DNA of 64,000 nucleotides from Alcaligenes faecalis (lineage in GTDB: Bacteria; Pseudomonadota; Gammaproteobacteria; Burkholderiales; Burkholderiaceae_B). Within the stretch, counting starts at the first letter, position 1; each line of letters begins with the position of its first letter. Location of the stretch: NCBI RefSeq assembly GCF_009497775.1, contig NZ_CP031012.1:3125135-3189134 (forward strand), read 5' to 3'. Under the pieces are notes generated by a model that saw only the letters and a program-made list of their open reading frames with translations, ran no database searches and was not told the origin of the DNA. Of this stretch, positions 25,744-34,888 are shown one piece after another. A program made the translations under genes and the position numbers.

Positions 25744-26877
25744 ATGCCTGCTTTACTTCGTCACTGGTTTGACAGCCTGCGCCCCAAGTCGCTAGCCATT
25801 GCACGCCCTGAAATGCTGCGTGCCACGCTAGGCGCCACGCTTAGTGTGCTGATTGTTTCCTCGCTTAGCCTGTATCTGTCGGATTTTGCACACACGCATC
25901 ATTGGTTGGTGGCATCCCTCGCCGCCAGTGCCTTGCTGATCTTTCTGGTACCAACCAGCCCTCTGGCTCAACCCTGGAACATATTGCTGGGCAATCTGGT
26001 GGGCGCGCTCACAGGCATTACCTGTGCAGTGCTGCTCCCTCATCCGATTGCTGCCATTACGATGGCCGTCTGCGTTGCCATGCCCATCATGCTGGCCCTG
26101 CGCTGCGTGCACCCGCCCAGTCTGGCTATGGCGGTCTTTCCTGCCCTGAATGGTATTCAGAACTACGATTTCGTCCTGTTTCCGGTACTGTTTGACTCCT
26201 GCGTGCTGATCCTTCTGGGCATGTTGTACAACCGCCTGACCGGCGTGGCTTACCCGCCAGTACACAAGCCCGCAACACGCCCCGCCGCAACTCCTGCCCG
26301 CTTTACGGACCAGGATTACGATGCGGCCTTGAGCCACTACAACCAGACGCTGAACATCAGCCACGATGACCTGGAAAAGCTGGTCAGCTATGTGCACCAG
26401 TCTGCCTTCCGGCGCAATCTGGGCACCCGCCGTTGCTCCACCCTGATGAATGATGCTCCCCTGTCCTGCCAGGTCAGCACGCCCCTGCAACAAGCCTGGG
26501 ACATGATGCGCGAGCGCAAGATCAAGGCTTTGCCGGTACTGGATCAGAACAAGCACGTGATTGGTATCTTGGCCCTGTCGGACTTCTTGCAGCGTGCCGG
26601 GCTGGATCAACCGGATAATCTGCGCCAGCGACTCAAGCGCTTTTTAAGCCCCCGGCAGCGTGCCGCGCCCACAGTAGCCGAGATCATGACCACACCTGCC
26701 GTCACCGCCAATGCAAACTGGTCGGTGGCCGAGCTGATTCCCCTGTTCAGCCAGGGTCGCCATCGCCATATGCCGGTGGTCAATGATCACAAGGAGCTGG
26801 TGGGCATGATCACCCAATCTGATCTGATGCTGGAGCTGTTCAGAATCCTGCAGCCCGCACGCGGCAAGCCGGATTGA
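25744..26877 (+). CDS. HPP-family membrane protein with two CBS domains
   Basis: The ATG at 25744 (GTG at 25738 also possible) gives 377 residues. The N-terminal ~170 residues contain about four to five hydrophobic segments and the HPP signature region (RCVHPPSLAMAVFPALNG). Residues ~225-370 form a CBS pair (STLMNDAPLSCQVSTPLQQAWDMM, KALPVLDQNKHVIGILALSDFLQ; VAEIMTTPAVTANANWSVAEL, HRHMPVVNDHKELVGMITQSDLM), which usually bind adenine nucleotides. Related HPP proteins have been linked to nitrite transport, but no substrate can be read here. It stands alone between gspC and a bidirectional terminator. Confidence 0.88.
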   Translation: MPALLRHWFDSLRPKSLAIARPEMLRATLGATLSVLIVSSLSLYLSDFAHTHHWLVASLAASALLIFLVPTSPLAQPWNILLGNLVGALTGITCAVLLPHPIAAITMAVCVAMPIMLALRCVHPPSLAMAVFPALNGIQNYDFVLFPVLFDSCVLILLGMLYNRLTGVAYPPVHKPATRPAATPARFTDQDYDAALSHYNQTLNISHDDLEKLVSYVHQSAFRRNLGTRRCSTLMNDAPLSCQVSTPLQQAWDMMRERKIKALPVLDQNKHVIGILALSDFLQRAGLDQPDNLRQRLKRFLSPRQRAAPTVAEIMTTPAVTANANWSVAELIPLFSQGRHRHMPVVNDHKELVGMITQSDLMLELFRILQPARGKPD

Positions 26878-26903
26878 ACATAAAGGCTCAGCCCAAATAA
26901 AAA

Positions 26904-26936
26904 TCCCCACTGTTTGCCATCGCCAAACAGTGGGGA
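26904..26936. terminator. Bidirectional terminator between the HPP gene and hppD
   Basis: A 13-bp perfect stem (TCCCCACTGTTTG with CAAACAGTGGGGA) lies between two convergent genes, with AAA before it that reads as a short T run on the minus strand. Confidence 0.8.
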
Positions 26937-26977
26937 CAGATCAGCGCCAGTACAGTGAGCACCGGCACAGAACCTTT

Positions 26978-28054
26978 TTACTCGGCCTGCAAAACACCAC
27001 GGCGCAACTGATCGCGCTCGATGGATTCAAACAAGGCCTTGAAGTTGCCTTCACCAAAACCATCATCGCCCTTGCGCTGAATGAACTCGAAGAACACGGG
27101 GCCCATCAAGGTTTCAGAGAAAATCTGCAGCAATAGACGGCGGTGGCCACCTTCCGATGTGCCATCCAGCAAAATGCCTCGGTTTTGCAGTTCTGCGGTG
27201 GGCTCACCGTGCGCAGGCAGGCGACCTTCCAGCATCTCGTAATAGGTTTGTGGCGGTGCGGTCATAAAGCGCATGCCCATGGCCTTGAGCTTGTCCCAGG
27301 AGGCGATCAGATCGTCAGTCAGGAAAGCCACGTGCTGGATGCCTTCACCATTGAACTGCATCAGGAATTCTTCAATCTGGCCCGAACCCTTGGCGGATTC
27401 CTCGTTCAGAGGGATACGGATTTTGCCATCGGGGGCGGTCATGGCCTTGGACGTCAGGCCGGTGTATTCACCCTTGATGTCGAAGTAGCGAATCTCACGG
27501 AAGTTGAACAGGTGCTCGTAAAACTGGGCCCAGTACGCCATGCGGCCGCGGTACACGTTGTGGGTCAGGTGATCGATCTCTTTCAGGCCCGCGCCCACAG
27601 GATGACGATCCACGCCGTCCAGGTAAACGAAGTCAATGTCGTAGATGGAGTTGCCTTCGCCAAAACGGTCGATCAGGTACAGGGGTGCGCCGCCAATGCC
27701 TTTAATCGCAGGCAGACGCAGTTCCATCGGTCCAGTAGGAATATCGACAGGTTGAGCACCCAGCTCCAGCGCGCGCTCGTAGGCTTGTTGCGCATCGCGC
27801 ACGCGAAAGGCCATGCCGCAGGCCGAAGGGCCGTGCTCGGCGGCAAAGTAAGCGGCGTGGCTCTTGGGTTCTTCGTTCAGGATCAGATTGATCTCACCCT
27901 GGCGATACAGGGACACTTTCTTGGAGCGGTGTACCGCCACTTTGGTGAAACCCATCATCTCGAATACGGGTTCCATCACGCCAGGCTGGGGAGCGGCAAA
28001 TTCGATGAACTCAAAGCCCATCAGGCCCATTGGATTTTCAAACAAGTCAGTCAT
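26978..28054 (-). CDS. hppD: 4-hydroxyphenylpyruvate dioxygenase
   Basis: This 358-residue non-heme Fe(II) enzyme converts 4-hydroxyphenylpyruvate to homogentisate in tyrosine catabolism. The ATG at 28054 has GGAG upstream and gives a family-typical length. Two glyoxalase-fold halves are visible. The metal ligands are His162 (IDHLTHN), His241 (GIQHVAF) and Glu323 (FFEFIQRKG). No other tyrosine-degradation gene is adjacent, so it is probably monocistronic. It ends at the terminator shared with the HPP gene. Confidence 0.96.
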   Translation of the reverse strand: MTDLFENPMGLMGFEFIEFAAPQPGVMEPVFEMMGFTKVAVHRSKKVSLYRQGEINLILNEEPKSHAAYFAAEHGPSACGMAFRVRDAQQAYERALELGAQPVDIPTGPMELRLPAIKGIGGAPLYLIDRFGEGNSIYDIDFVYLDGVDRHPVGAGLKEIDHLTHNVYRGRMAYWAQFYEHLFNFREIRYFDIKGEYTGLTSKAMTAPDGKIRIPLNEESAKGSGQIEEFLMQFNGEGIQHVAFLTDDLIASWDKLKAMGMRFMTAPPQTYYEMLEGRLPAHGEPTAELQNRGILLDGTSEGGHRRLLLQIFSETLMGPVFFEFIQRKGDDGFGEGNFKALFESIERDQLRRGVLQAE

Positions 28055-28322
28055 AGCAGACTCCAGTTGCAATCAGGTAATCAAATACGGCGCAAGAACG
28101 CCATGAAACTTTGACTCAAGCCTGGCTGGGCGGAGCGCAGGATATCCCGCGCACACTGCGTGCCAAATGATCACCAAACAACAATTGAAATCCCAGAAAC
28201 CTCACAGGCTCTGCTCCAGTGGGCGGGAAGCCGAAATGCGTTCCCATCGCCGACACTTATTATCAGGGAAACCGGCCTTTTTTCGATATAGAGCATTACC
28301 CTAGAGGCTTAAACCACCTGCT

Positions 28323-29075
28323 CTAGCGCGCCAGCAGCTGTGGCACCGAAGAGACCAGCATGGCAATGCCGGACAGGGTCAAGAGACTTAAAACAATGGC
28401 CCGAAACGTGCTTTGGCTAATGCCTACATACAGGCGCGCTCCGGCCAGCACAGGAATCAGCACGGCCAGCATGACCAGCCCTATGGATGGCAACATGGAC
28501 GGCAGAATAGAACCGGAAGCAATATAGGCCAGCAAAGTCACCGACAGGGTCGCCAGATTGAAGTTCTGTATAACGGCGCGCTGCTCGTCTTTGGGCAGCC
28601 CGGTCATGGTGGTCCACAAGGTAGGAATCACCCCCGTCATGCCACCCAACCCACCCATGATGCCGCCTATCAGGCCGGACACGGCATTGGCCAGACGGCT
28701 ACGTACCCGTACATGGCCCAAACGGCTGGACATCAGCATGATGGGACACCAGATCACCATCAAAGTCCCTAAAAACGCCTTGAATACGGCCGCATCCAGA
28801 AAAGGCAGCAAATAGGTGCCCAAAGGCACGCCGATCAGGCCACCGGCCAGAAACGGCAGCAGGATCTGCCAATAAGAGGTACGCCGCCGGGTAAAGGCGG
28901 CAATCATCTGCCCTGTCCAGGCACCGCAGACCGCCAGCACCGCCGCCAACTGAGGCTCCAGAAACCAGGCCCAGCAGGACATGGCCACCATGCCAAAGGC
29001 AAAGCCCGACAAGCCCTGCACAAAACCCGCCACAATGGCGCCAAACGCCACTGCCCAATAAACCGACTCCATCAT
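28323..29075 (-). CDS. TauE/SafE-family membrane permease
   Basis: The ATG at 29075, with AAGGAG nine bases upstream, is preferred to a TTG at 29102; the product has 250 residues. Seven to eight hydrophobic segments and two family-like motifs (GFVQGLSGFAFGMVAM and GLIGGIMGGLGGMTGVIPTLW) identify a TauE/SafE (DUF81) permease. These export sulfite, sulfoacetate or other organic anions; the substrate here is unknown. It is downstream of aspA but separated from it by a terminator. Confidence 0.88.
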   Translation of the reverse strand: MMESVYWAVAFGAIVAGFVQGLSGFAFGMVAMSCWAWFLEPQLAAVLAVCGAWTGQMIAAFTRRRTSYWQILLPFLAGGLIGVPLGTYLLPFLDAAVFKAFLGTLMVIWCPIMLMSSRLGHVRVRSRLANAVSGLIGGIMGGLGGMTGVIPTLWTTMTGLPKDEQRAVIQNFNLATLSVTLLAYIASGSILPSMLPSIGLVMLAVLIPVLAGARLYVGISQSTFRAIVLSLLTLSGIAMLVSSVPQLLAR

Positions 29076-29133
29076 CCCCTGCAGCTCCTTGCCTGTAGAC
29101 AAGCGACAGTATCCCTCTTTACGAATCGAGCGG

Positions 29134-29162
29134 GCAGAAAAAAGCCTCCAAATTGGAGGCTT
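29134..29162 (-). terminator. Terminator of aspA
   Basis: On the minus strand AAGCCTCC-AATTT-GGAGGCTT is followed by TTTT, 58 bases after the aspA stop. Confidence 0.88.
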
Positions 29163-29219
29163 CCCAAACTGTTACCGGCGTCGGCCAATACTGGCCAATC
29201 GGGCCTGGTTCAGATTGGT

Positions 29220-30638
29220 TCAGGCTGGGTCAGCAGCACGCAGATCACGAGGTTGGATCAGCGATTCGGCACGCAACACTTCGTTCAGGGTCTCGGCGTC
29301 CATCAAACCACGCTTGAGAACTACGTCACGAATATTGCTACCTGTCTGGAAGGCTTCGGCGGCAACCGAGGTAGCGGCTTTGTAACCGATGAACGGGTTC
29401 AAGGCAGTCACCAGGGAAATGGAACGCTCGATATTGCTTTCCAGGCATTCACGGTTGGCAGTGATACCCACCACGCAGAACTGGGTCAGCGTGTCGCAAG
29501 CATTGCTCAACAAAGCCATGCTACGCAGCAGGGAGTGAATAATCACAGGCTCAAACGCGTTCAGCTGCAATTGACCGGCTTCAGCAGCCATGGTCACGGT
29601 CATGTCGGCACCAATCACTTCAAAGGCAACCTGGTTGACCACTTCCGGGATCACGGGGTTGACCTTACCGGGCATGATGGACGAACCAGCTTGCACGGCG
29701 GGCAAACAAATCTCACCCATACCAGCACGAGGACCGCTAGAGAGCAGACGCAAGTCATTGGACAGCTTGGACAGCTTGACGGCAGCGCGCTTCAACACGC
29801 CCGACAGGTGCAGGAAACCACCGCAATCCTGAGTTGCTTCGATCAGGTCGGCAGAAACGCGCAGCTGAACACCGGACAGATCGGACAAAGCCGCGACAGC
29901 CAACTCGGCATACTCAGGGTGAGCCGTAATACCGGTACCAATTGCCGTACCACCCAGGTTCACGTCACACATCAGTTTGCGCGATTCTTTCAGGCGCACG
30001 ATGTCTTCGTTGATCATGGTGGCAAATGCGTTGAACTCCTGACCCAGGGTCATGGGCACAGCATCTTGCAACTGAGTGCGGCCAATCTTCATGTACGAGG
30101 AGAATTCCTCGGACTTTTTCAGGAAGGCGTCGCGCAGACGTTCCATGGCGGCAAACAGCGGGTCCAGCGAACGGTAGGCAGCCAGGTGCAAAGCCGTTGG
30201 GTAGACGTCGTTGGTGCTTTGGGCCATGTTCACATCTTCATTGGGGTGAAGATATTGGTACTCGCCGCGCTTGTGACCCATATGTTCCAAGGCCAGGTTA
30301 CAAATAACCTCGTTGGCATTCATATTGGTCGAGGTACCTGCACCGCCTTGAATCATGTCTACCACGAAATGCTCATGGCACTTGCCAGCTTGTACGGCCT
30401 CACATGCGGCCACAATGGCGTCGTGCTTATCCTGCTCCAGCAAACCCAGTTTGAAATTGGCCTGAGCAGCTGCCTGCTTGACCAGCGCCAGAGCATTAAT
30501 CAGTTCCGGGTAAGTTGAAATAGGCGTACCGGTAATGTGGAAATTCTCCTTGGCACGCAAGGTATGAACACCATAATAGACTTCATCGGGGACTTGGCGG
30601 TCTCCCAGCAAATCATGTTCGATACGGAACTGACTCAT
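29220..30638 (-). CDS. aspA: Aspartate ammonia-lyase
   Basis: The 472-residue enzyme interconverts aspartate with fumarate and ammonia. The N-terminus FRIEHDLLGDRQVPDEVYYG, the segment GAGTSTNMNANEV, and the superfamily signature GSSIMPGKVNPV all fit aspartase rather than fumarase (class II fumarases usually begin differently). AAGGA precedes the ATG. A terminator follows at 29134. It may supply fumarate for respiration or allow aspartate as a nitrogen source. Confidence 0.94.
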   Translation of the reverse strand: MSQFRIEHDLLGDRQVPDEVYYGVHTLRAKENFHITGTPISTYPELINALALVKQAAAQANFKLGLLEQDKHDAIVAACEAVQAGKCHEHFVVDMIQGGAGTSTNMNANEVICNLALEHMGHKRGEYQYLHPNEDVNMAQSTNDVYPTALHLAAYRSLDPLFAAMERLRDAFLKKSEEFSSYMKIGRTQLQDAVPMTLGQEFNAFATMINEDIVRLKESRKLMCDVNLGGTAIGTGITAHPEYAELAVAALSDLSGVQLRVSADLIEATQDCGGFLHLSGVLKRAAVKLSKLSNDLRLLSSGPRAGMGEICLPAVQAGSSIMPGKVNPVIPEVVNQVAFEVIGADMTVTMAAEAGQLQLNAFEPVIIHSLLRSMALLSNACDTLTQFCVVGITANRECLESNIERSISLVTALNPFIGYKAATSVAAEAFQTGSNIRDVVLKRGLMDAETLNEVLRAESLIQPRDLRAADPA

Positions 30639-30820
30639 AATTCCTTCGTTTCCTTAATAACGATAGCAAGACTTTTTTGATACGCCTCATACTCGATCCC
30701 GGACTACAAACGGAACAAAGCCCTACCATTTCTTGCGAACTTGGCAGGGGCTCGGGGACATGCTGGCAAATACCGCTAATAAGCTTTGGATAATGCTTGT
30801 ATCCAATTCCGGAAAGCAAA

Positions 30821-30839
30821 GGCCCGTAAAAAACGGGCC
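30821..30839 (-). terminator. Terminator- or attenuator-like hairpin upstream of aspA
   Basis: A 7-bp perfect stem with five-base loop; on the minus strand it is followed by TTTGCTTTCC. It lies between a small ORF and aspA on the same strand. Confidence 0.4.
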
Positions 30840-30938
30840 TCTATTGCAATCCGCCAAGCGGGGTGAATGATCCAACCGCCTTTTTTGAAGGCATCGTCGA
30901 GCTCGGGAAGCGCTTTGAACATTGTAAACGCCGAGCGC

Positions 30939-31052
30939 TCACATGCGCGTCGTTTTGCGGTTTTTCTTGAGTTGGGCCGCCTTATCTTCCTGACTGGCAG
31001 TTGAAAACCAGCTTAATTTAGCGGTGTATCTCTGATATAGCTCGCTCATCAT
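30939..31052 (-). CDS. Possible 37-codon small protein or leader peptide
   Basis: An ATG-ATG start at 31052 opens a 37-codon ORF (MMSELYQRYTAKLSWFSTAS and a basic end KKNRKTTRM). The amino-acid composition looks protein-like but no Shine-Dalgarno is visible and no family was recognised. It is on the same strand as aspA, ~300 bases upstream, with a hairpin in between. It may be noise, a small protein, or an aspA leader. Confidence 0.25.
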   Translation of the reverse strand: MMSELYQRYTAKLSWFSTASQEDKAAQLKKNRKTTRM

Positions 31053-31479
31053 GTCTGTAACAAGAGTCTGGCGCTTTGAACACGAGCGTTGCGCGCTTGC
31101 ATCATTTTGATGCGTTTAAGCCATAAGACTCACAACACAGGATCAAAAATCATCCCTGTGCTGCCCGGATTGGAAGTCCGGAAACCTTGCAGTTTGAGAA
31201 AAAAAGGAAGGCGAAAGAGTATACACAGGCTTTAAGACTATTCTATAAACCCATGGCCGCTTATACTGAAAAAAACTGGTCTTATTTTACTAAATGAAAA
31301 TTCCTAATCAATAAAAGATGTTTAAATCAGTCAAAATGGAATTAAAAAATAAGATAAATTTCCACATTAAAAGCAGCGGCTCAGTAATAAAAGAAAGCAA
31401 ACCCGATTTTATTGGGTTTTGTTGATTCTTTCTAAATAACTACTGCTCTTTGCCGCGCACTACTCAACGGCACAGCACT

Positions 31480-32037
31480 ATGAAATTACTCGATCTGAAA
31501 TATCAAACTATCCTGAGCGAATCCCAACGCCAGGCCCACCCTAAAACCGAGGATATCGAACTGTGTTTACGCGTTCTATCGCTGGCCTCCAGCATTAATC
31601 GCGCTTCCAGCTCCGTTCTGAACGAGTTTGGCCTGTCCGAAGGTCGCTTGGTTCTGCTGTTCTTGCTTAGCCGCCAACCGTCTGGCCTGAGCCCTGCACT
31701 GCTGGCAGAACAAGCAGGCGTTACCCGCGCCACCATTACTGGTCTGCTCGACGGGCTGGAACAGCAGCAATTGCTGGTGCGCCAGAACAATACCTCGGAC
31801 CGCCGCGTACTCACTGTTAAACTCACCGAGGCCGGACAAGAGTTGTGCGAACACCTGCTGCCCTATTACATCGAATGGCTCTCGGGTGTATTTAGCCATG
31901 TGCCCCAAGACGTGCGCGAGCGCTTGTCCAATTTGTTATCCAAAGCCCTGCAAGGCGACGACACCCCGGAAATCAAAGTTGAAAAGCCTCTTTCTCACAC
32001 CATCCCCGGATCCATGCAGCGCAGTTATATGGCTTAA
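31480..32037 (+). CDS. MarR-family transcriptional regulator
   Basis: The ATG at 31480 gives 185 residues. The winged helix spans ~70-125: LSPALLAEQAGVTRATITGLLDGLEQQQLLVRQ is the helix-turn-helix and NTSDRRVLTVKLTEAG the wing. Flanking helices should form the dimer interface. MarR proteins usually bind palindromes near their own promoter and respond to small aromatic ligands. The divergent neighbour across the 841-base gap is aspA. Ligand and targets are unknown. Confidence 0.9.
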   Translation: MKLLDLKYQTILSESQRQAHPKTEDIELCLRVLSLASSINRASSSVLNEFGLSEGRLVLLFLLSRQPSGLSPALLAEQAGVTRATITGLLDGLEQQQLLVRQNNTSDRRVLTVKLTEAGQELCEHLLPYYIEWLSGVFSHVPQDVRERLSNLLSKALQGDDTPEIKVEKPLSHTIPGSMQRSYMA

Positions 32038-32092
32038 GGCGTCAAGCCGCCTTGCCCCTGGGTCGACCTTGTCGTCGGCCCCACACCATCAA

Positions 32093-32126
32093 GGGTGGCA
32101 CCGATACGGTTGCCACCCTTTGTTTT
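32093..32126 (+). terminator. Terminator after the MarR gene
   Basis: GGGTGGCA (32093-32100) pairs with TGCCACCC (32111-32118), followed by TTTGTTTT. Confidence 0.8.
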
Positions 32127-32148
32127 CGTCCCTGTAAGGCTGAAGCTT

Positions 32149-32751
32149 ATGGATGCTGCTGTTATTGATGCCATGAAAAAATGGCCCAATGTACCCGCTG
32201 TCAGCGGGTACATCTCTTTGGATCAGGCTGGTCATTGGCGTCATCATCCGGCTGGCGATGCCAACCAGCGTCCTGAACAAGTGGGCGAGCACATTGCCCA
32301 TCAGGGTTTGCTGGCATTTTTCAATCGCAATTATCAGGCGGATGAACAAGGCCGCTGGTTTATCCAGAATGGTCCGCAACGTGTCTACATTCGTCTGGAC
32401 GCCGCCCCGCTGATTGTGTCCCTGGCGCAAGATCAGGCCCATTTGCAAGACCATACTGGCCGCACAGTAGAAGCGATCCAGGCCTGGTACATCAGCACAG
32501 AAGGCAGGCTCTATTTGCGTACCTCGGCAGGCCCAGCCTTGTTGGCGGGCCGCGATGTTCCGGCCCTGCTGGAACAATTACGTACAGAACAACACGGTCT
32601 GGACAGTCTGGATCTGGAGCAGCCCCAACACAGCGAAGGCTGGTCTTTGCCCGCCTACCCGCAAGCCTGTACCCTGACAGTCTGGTCTTCCTGCGTGTCG
32701 CCCGCCAAGGAATTGGCGTATATTGTTTTGCCAGAGCCCGATCCTATTTGA
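32149..32751 (+). CDS. Conserved hypothetical protein of Burkholderiales type
   Basis: The ATG at 32149 follows AAGG at about ten bases; 200 residues. Features are KWPNVPAVSGYISLDQAGHW, FFNRNYQADEQGRWFIQNGPQRVY and a Cys/Trp-containing C-terminal segment. The pattern is reminiscent of a DUF of unknown function found in betaproteobacteria (name not verified). No signal peptide or membrane helix. It is 20 bases upstream of the Nudix gene, probably in one operon with it, aat and bpt. Confidence 0.75.
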   Translation: MDAAVIDAMKKWPNVPAVSGYISLDQAGHWRHHPAGDANQRPEQVGEHIAHQGLLAFFNRNYQADEQGRWFIQNGPQRVYIRLDAAPLIVSLAQDQAHLQDHTGRTVEAIQAWYISTEGRLYLRTSAGPALLAGRDVPALLEQLRTEQHGLDSLDLEQPQHSEGWSLPAYPQACTLTVWSSCVSPAKELAYIVLPEPDPI

Positions 32752-32771
32752 ACCGCCATCACAGAATCTGC

Positions 32772-33362
32772 ATGACCCAGCCATCCGCCTCTTTCTATTT
32801 CCCCGCCCCACGCACGCAAAACTTCTGCAATCAATGCGGCAGCAAACTGACACGCCTGGTGCCCCCGGACGATAACCGCATGCGTGATGTCTGCGAAAGC
32901 TGCGGCGCAGTGCACTACCAGAACCCCCGCAATGTGGTCGGTATTGTGCCCATGTGGAAAGACGATCAGGTCTTGCTGTGCCGTCGCGCTATCGAACCGC
33001 GCTACAACACCTGGACCTTGCCCGCCGGTTTCATGGAACTGGGCGAGACACTGGGACAAGGTGCCTTGCGTGAAATGGGCGAAGAAGCCGGTGCGCAGGT
33101 CGAACCCGGCCCGCTCTTTACGGTTATCAGCGTGCCTTACGCCGAGCAAGTGCATGTGTACTACCTGGCCAAAGTCACCAGCGACGTGCTGGACCCCGGC
33201 CCGGAATCCCTGGAAGCCCGCTTCTTCCACCTGGACGACATCCCCTGGGACAACCTGGCTTTTCGCACTGTTACCGCCACCCTGGAGCGTTACGTCGAAG
33301 ACCACAAGGCTGGCCACTTCCAGATTCACGAATTTGATATCGCCCCCCGCGACCACGGCTGA
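32772..33362 (+). CDS. Zinc-ribbon Nudix hydrolase
   Basis: The ATG at 32772 gives 196 residues. An N-terminal zinc ribbon is formed by Cys19, Cys22, Cys41 and Cys44 (CNQC, CESC), as in NudC-like proteins. The Nudix box is complete from about residue 86 to 107: Gly86-Phe, Glu89, Gly91-Glu92, then REMGEEAG with the metal-binding Glu residues 101, 104 and 105. It should hydrolyse a nucleoside diphosphate linked to another moiety; the substrate is not evident. The gene is two bases upstream of aat. Confidence 0.9.
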   Translation: MTQPSASFYFPAPRTQNFCNQCGSKLTRLVPPDDNRMRDVCESCGAVHYQNPRNVVGIVPMWKDDQVLLCRRAIEPRYNTWTLPAGFMELGETLGQGALREMGEEAGAQVEPGPLFTVISVPYAEQVHVYYLAKVTSDVLDPGPESLEARFFHLDDIPWDNLAFRTVTATLERYVEDHKAGHFQIHEFDIAPRDHG

Positions 33363-33364
33363 TC

Positions 33365-34093
33365 ATGTCGCTTGTATGGGTCGCTCCGGATCAGGCCCTG
33401 CCCAGCCCTGAACACGCCAGCCCCGAGGGGCTGGTGGCCGCCGGTCTGGATTTAAGCGTTCCACGCCTGCTGGAAGCCTATAGTCAGGGCATGTTTCCCT
33501 GGTACAGCCCTGGCGACCCCGTACTGTGGTGGTCTCCTGATCCACGCATGGTGCTGGAAGTCGACAATTTCAAGATATCCCGCTCCCTGGGCAAAAAGCT
33601 GCGCCAGATTGCACGGCTGCAAGATCAGGACAGCGCCCCTGTCCGTGTCACCTGCGACCAAGCCTTTGAACAGGTCATAGGCCAGTGCGCCGCCCAGCGC
33701 AGCGCCACCGGCACCTGGATCAGCCCGGATATTCAGCAGGTCTATACCGATTTGCACCACAATGGCTACGCCCACAGCATAGAAACCTGGATGGACGGCA
33801 AGCTGGTCGGTGGCTTGTATGGGGTGAATCTGGGCCGCTTTTTCTTTGGCGAATCCATGTTTGCCTTGCAAACCGATGCCAGCAAGATCGCCCTGGCCCA
33901 TCTGGTGGAATTTCTGAAGTTCGCCGGCATCCCGTATATAGACTGCCAGCAAGAGACATCGCATCTGGCCAGTCTGGGTGCCAGCCCCATCCCCCGGAAA
34001 GACTTTATGGCTGCCCTGGCCTGGGCCAAAGATCAACCCAGCCCGGTCTGGCCACGCGGGACATTGCAACTAGGCCTGCCCCCAACTTGCTAG
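33365..34093 (+). CDS. aat: Leucyl/phenylalanyl-tRNA-protein transferase
   Basis: The 242-residue enzyme adds Leu or Phe to proteins with N-terminal Lys or Arg, marking them for ClpAP. Signature segments are SQGMFPWYSPGDPVLWWSPDPRMVL, GTWISPDIQQVYTDLHHNGYAHSIE and GGLYGVNLGRFFFGESMF. Length is normal. It is followed 48 bases later by bpt, the second N-end-rule transferase. Confidence 0.97.
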   Translation: MSLVWVAPDQALPSPEHASPEGLVAAGLDLSVPRLLEAYSQGMFPWYSPGDPVLWWSPDPRMVLEVDNFKISRSLGKKLRQIARLQDQDSAPVRVTCDQAFEQVIGQCAAQRSATGTWISPDIQQVYTDLHHNGYAHSIETWMDGKLVGGLYGVNLGRFFFGESMFALQTDASKIALAHLVEFLKFAGIPYIDCQQETSHLASLGASPIPRKDFMAALAWAKDQPSPVWPRGTLQLGLPPTC

Positions 34094-34141
34094 GCTGGCG
34101 CGAGCATCCCATAATGGCTCTATCACGCTTGGCAGAGTCGC

Positions 34142-34867
34142 ATGAATTATCCCAAAGCACCCACCAGCCCTCAAACGCTGCAATTCTATTCCACCGCCAG
34201 CTATCGTTGTAGCTACCTGCCAGAACAACAGGCACGCTCACTGGTTGCCGCTCCTGCTCACCTGATCAACGACACGGTTTACTCCAAACTGGTCCAGCAA
34301 GGCTTTCGACGCAGCGGCACCTTTACCTATCGCCCCTATTGCGACCAATGCCGCGCCTGCCTGCCCCTGCGTTGCGACACCCTGCATTTTCAGCCCGATC
34401 GTGCCCAACGCCGTGCCAAAAAGCGTCACGGCAATCTGGTCGTACAAGATCTGCCCCTGCACTGGAATGCCGAACATTACGAGCTGTACCGCCGTTATCA
34501 GGCCAGCCGCCACCCCGGTGCCGGCATGGACGAAGACGACCAGTCCCAGTACGCCCAGTTTCTGCTGGCCAGCCATGTCACCTCGCGCCTGCTGGAATTT
34601 CGTAAGCCCGACGGAACCTTGAAAATTGTGGCCGTCATCGACGTGCTGCAAGACGGGCTTTCCGCCGTCTATACCTTTTTTGATCCCGACGACACCGGCA
34701 GTCTGGGCACCTACGCCGTGCTCTGGCAACTGGACTATTGCCGTCAACAATCCCTGCCCTGGCTCTATTTAGGCTACTGGATCGAAGAAAGCCGTAAAAT
34801 GGCCTACAAAACCCGCTTTCGCCCCTACCAGCTCCTGATGAAAGGTCGTTGGGAATGGCTGGCTTAA
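34142..34867 (+). CDS. bpt: Aspartate/glutamate leucyltransferase Bpt (arginyltransferase family)
   Basis: The 241-residue protein transfers Leu to N-terminal Asp or Glu, converting them into N-degrons. It shows the ATE N-terminal Cys motif region ([25 protein letters not shown]) and the C-terminal GNAT-like part ([27 protein letters not shown]). It pairs with aat in an N-end-rule cluster, followed 21 bases later by pyrD. Confidence 0.95.
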   Translation: MNYPKAPTSPQTLQFYSTASYRCSYLPEQQARSLVAAPAHLINDTVYSKLVQQGFRRSGTFTYRPYCDQCRACLPLRCDTLHFQPDRAQRRAKKRHGNLVVQDLPLHWNAEHYELYRRYQASRHPGAGMDEDDQSQYAQFLLASHVTSRLLEFRKPDGTLKIVAVIDVLQDGLSAVYTFFDPDDTGSLGTYAVLWQLDYCRQQSLPWLYLGYWIEESRKMAYKTRFRPYQLLMKGRWEWLA

Positions 34868-34888
34868 CGTCCTCTTTTATCGATCCCC

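Larger units (their letters stand above)
30639..31479. other. Long, partly AT-rich intergenic region upstream of aspA and the MarR gene
   Basis: This gap of 841 bases contains a terminator-like hairpin (30821-30839, GGCCCGT-AAAAA-ACGGGCC), one small minus-strand ORF (30939-31052), a short stem at 31165-31181 (CCGGA with TCCGG), and an AT-rich stretch at about 31240-31440. The last ends in AAACCC-GATTTTATT-GGGTTTT (31399-31420), which resembles a weak plus-strand terminator. No RNA gene was recognised. Confidence 0.6.

Noticed and set aside
29134..29162. AAGCCTCC-containing inverted repeat considered as a third copy of the 14.0-kb dyads
   Set aside because: It is a compact hairpin with a T tract after aspA and lacks the flanking GAC/GTC half-site ends; it is a terminator.
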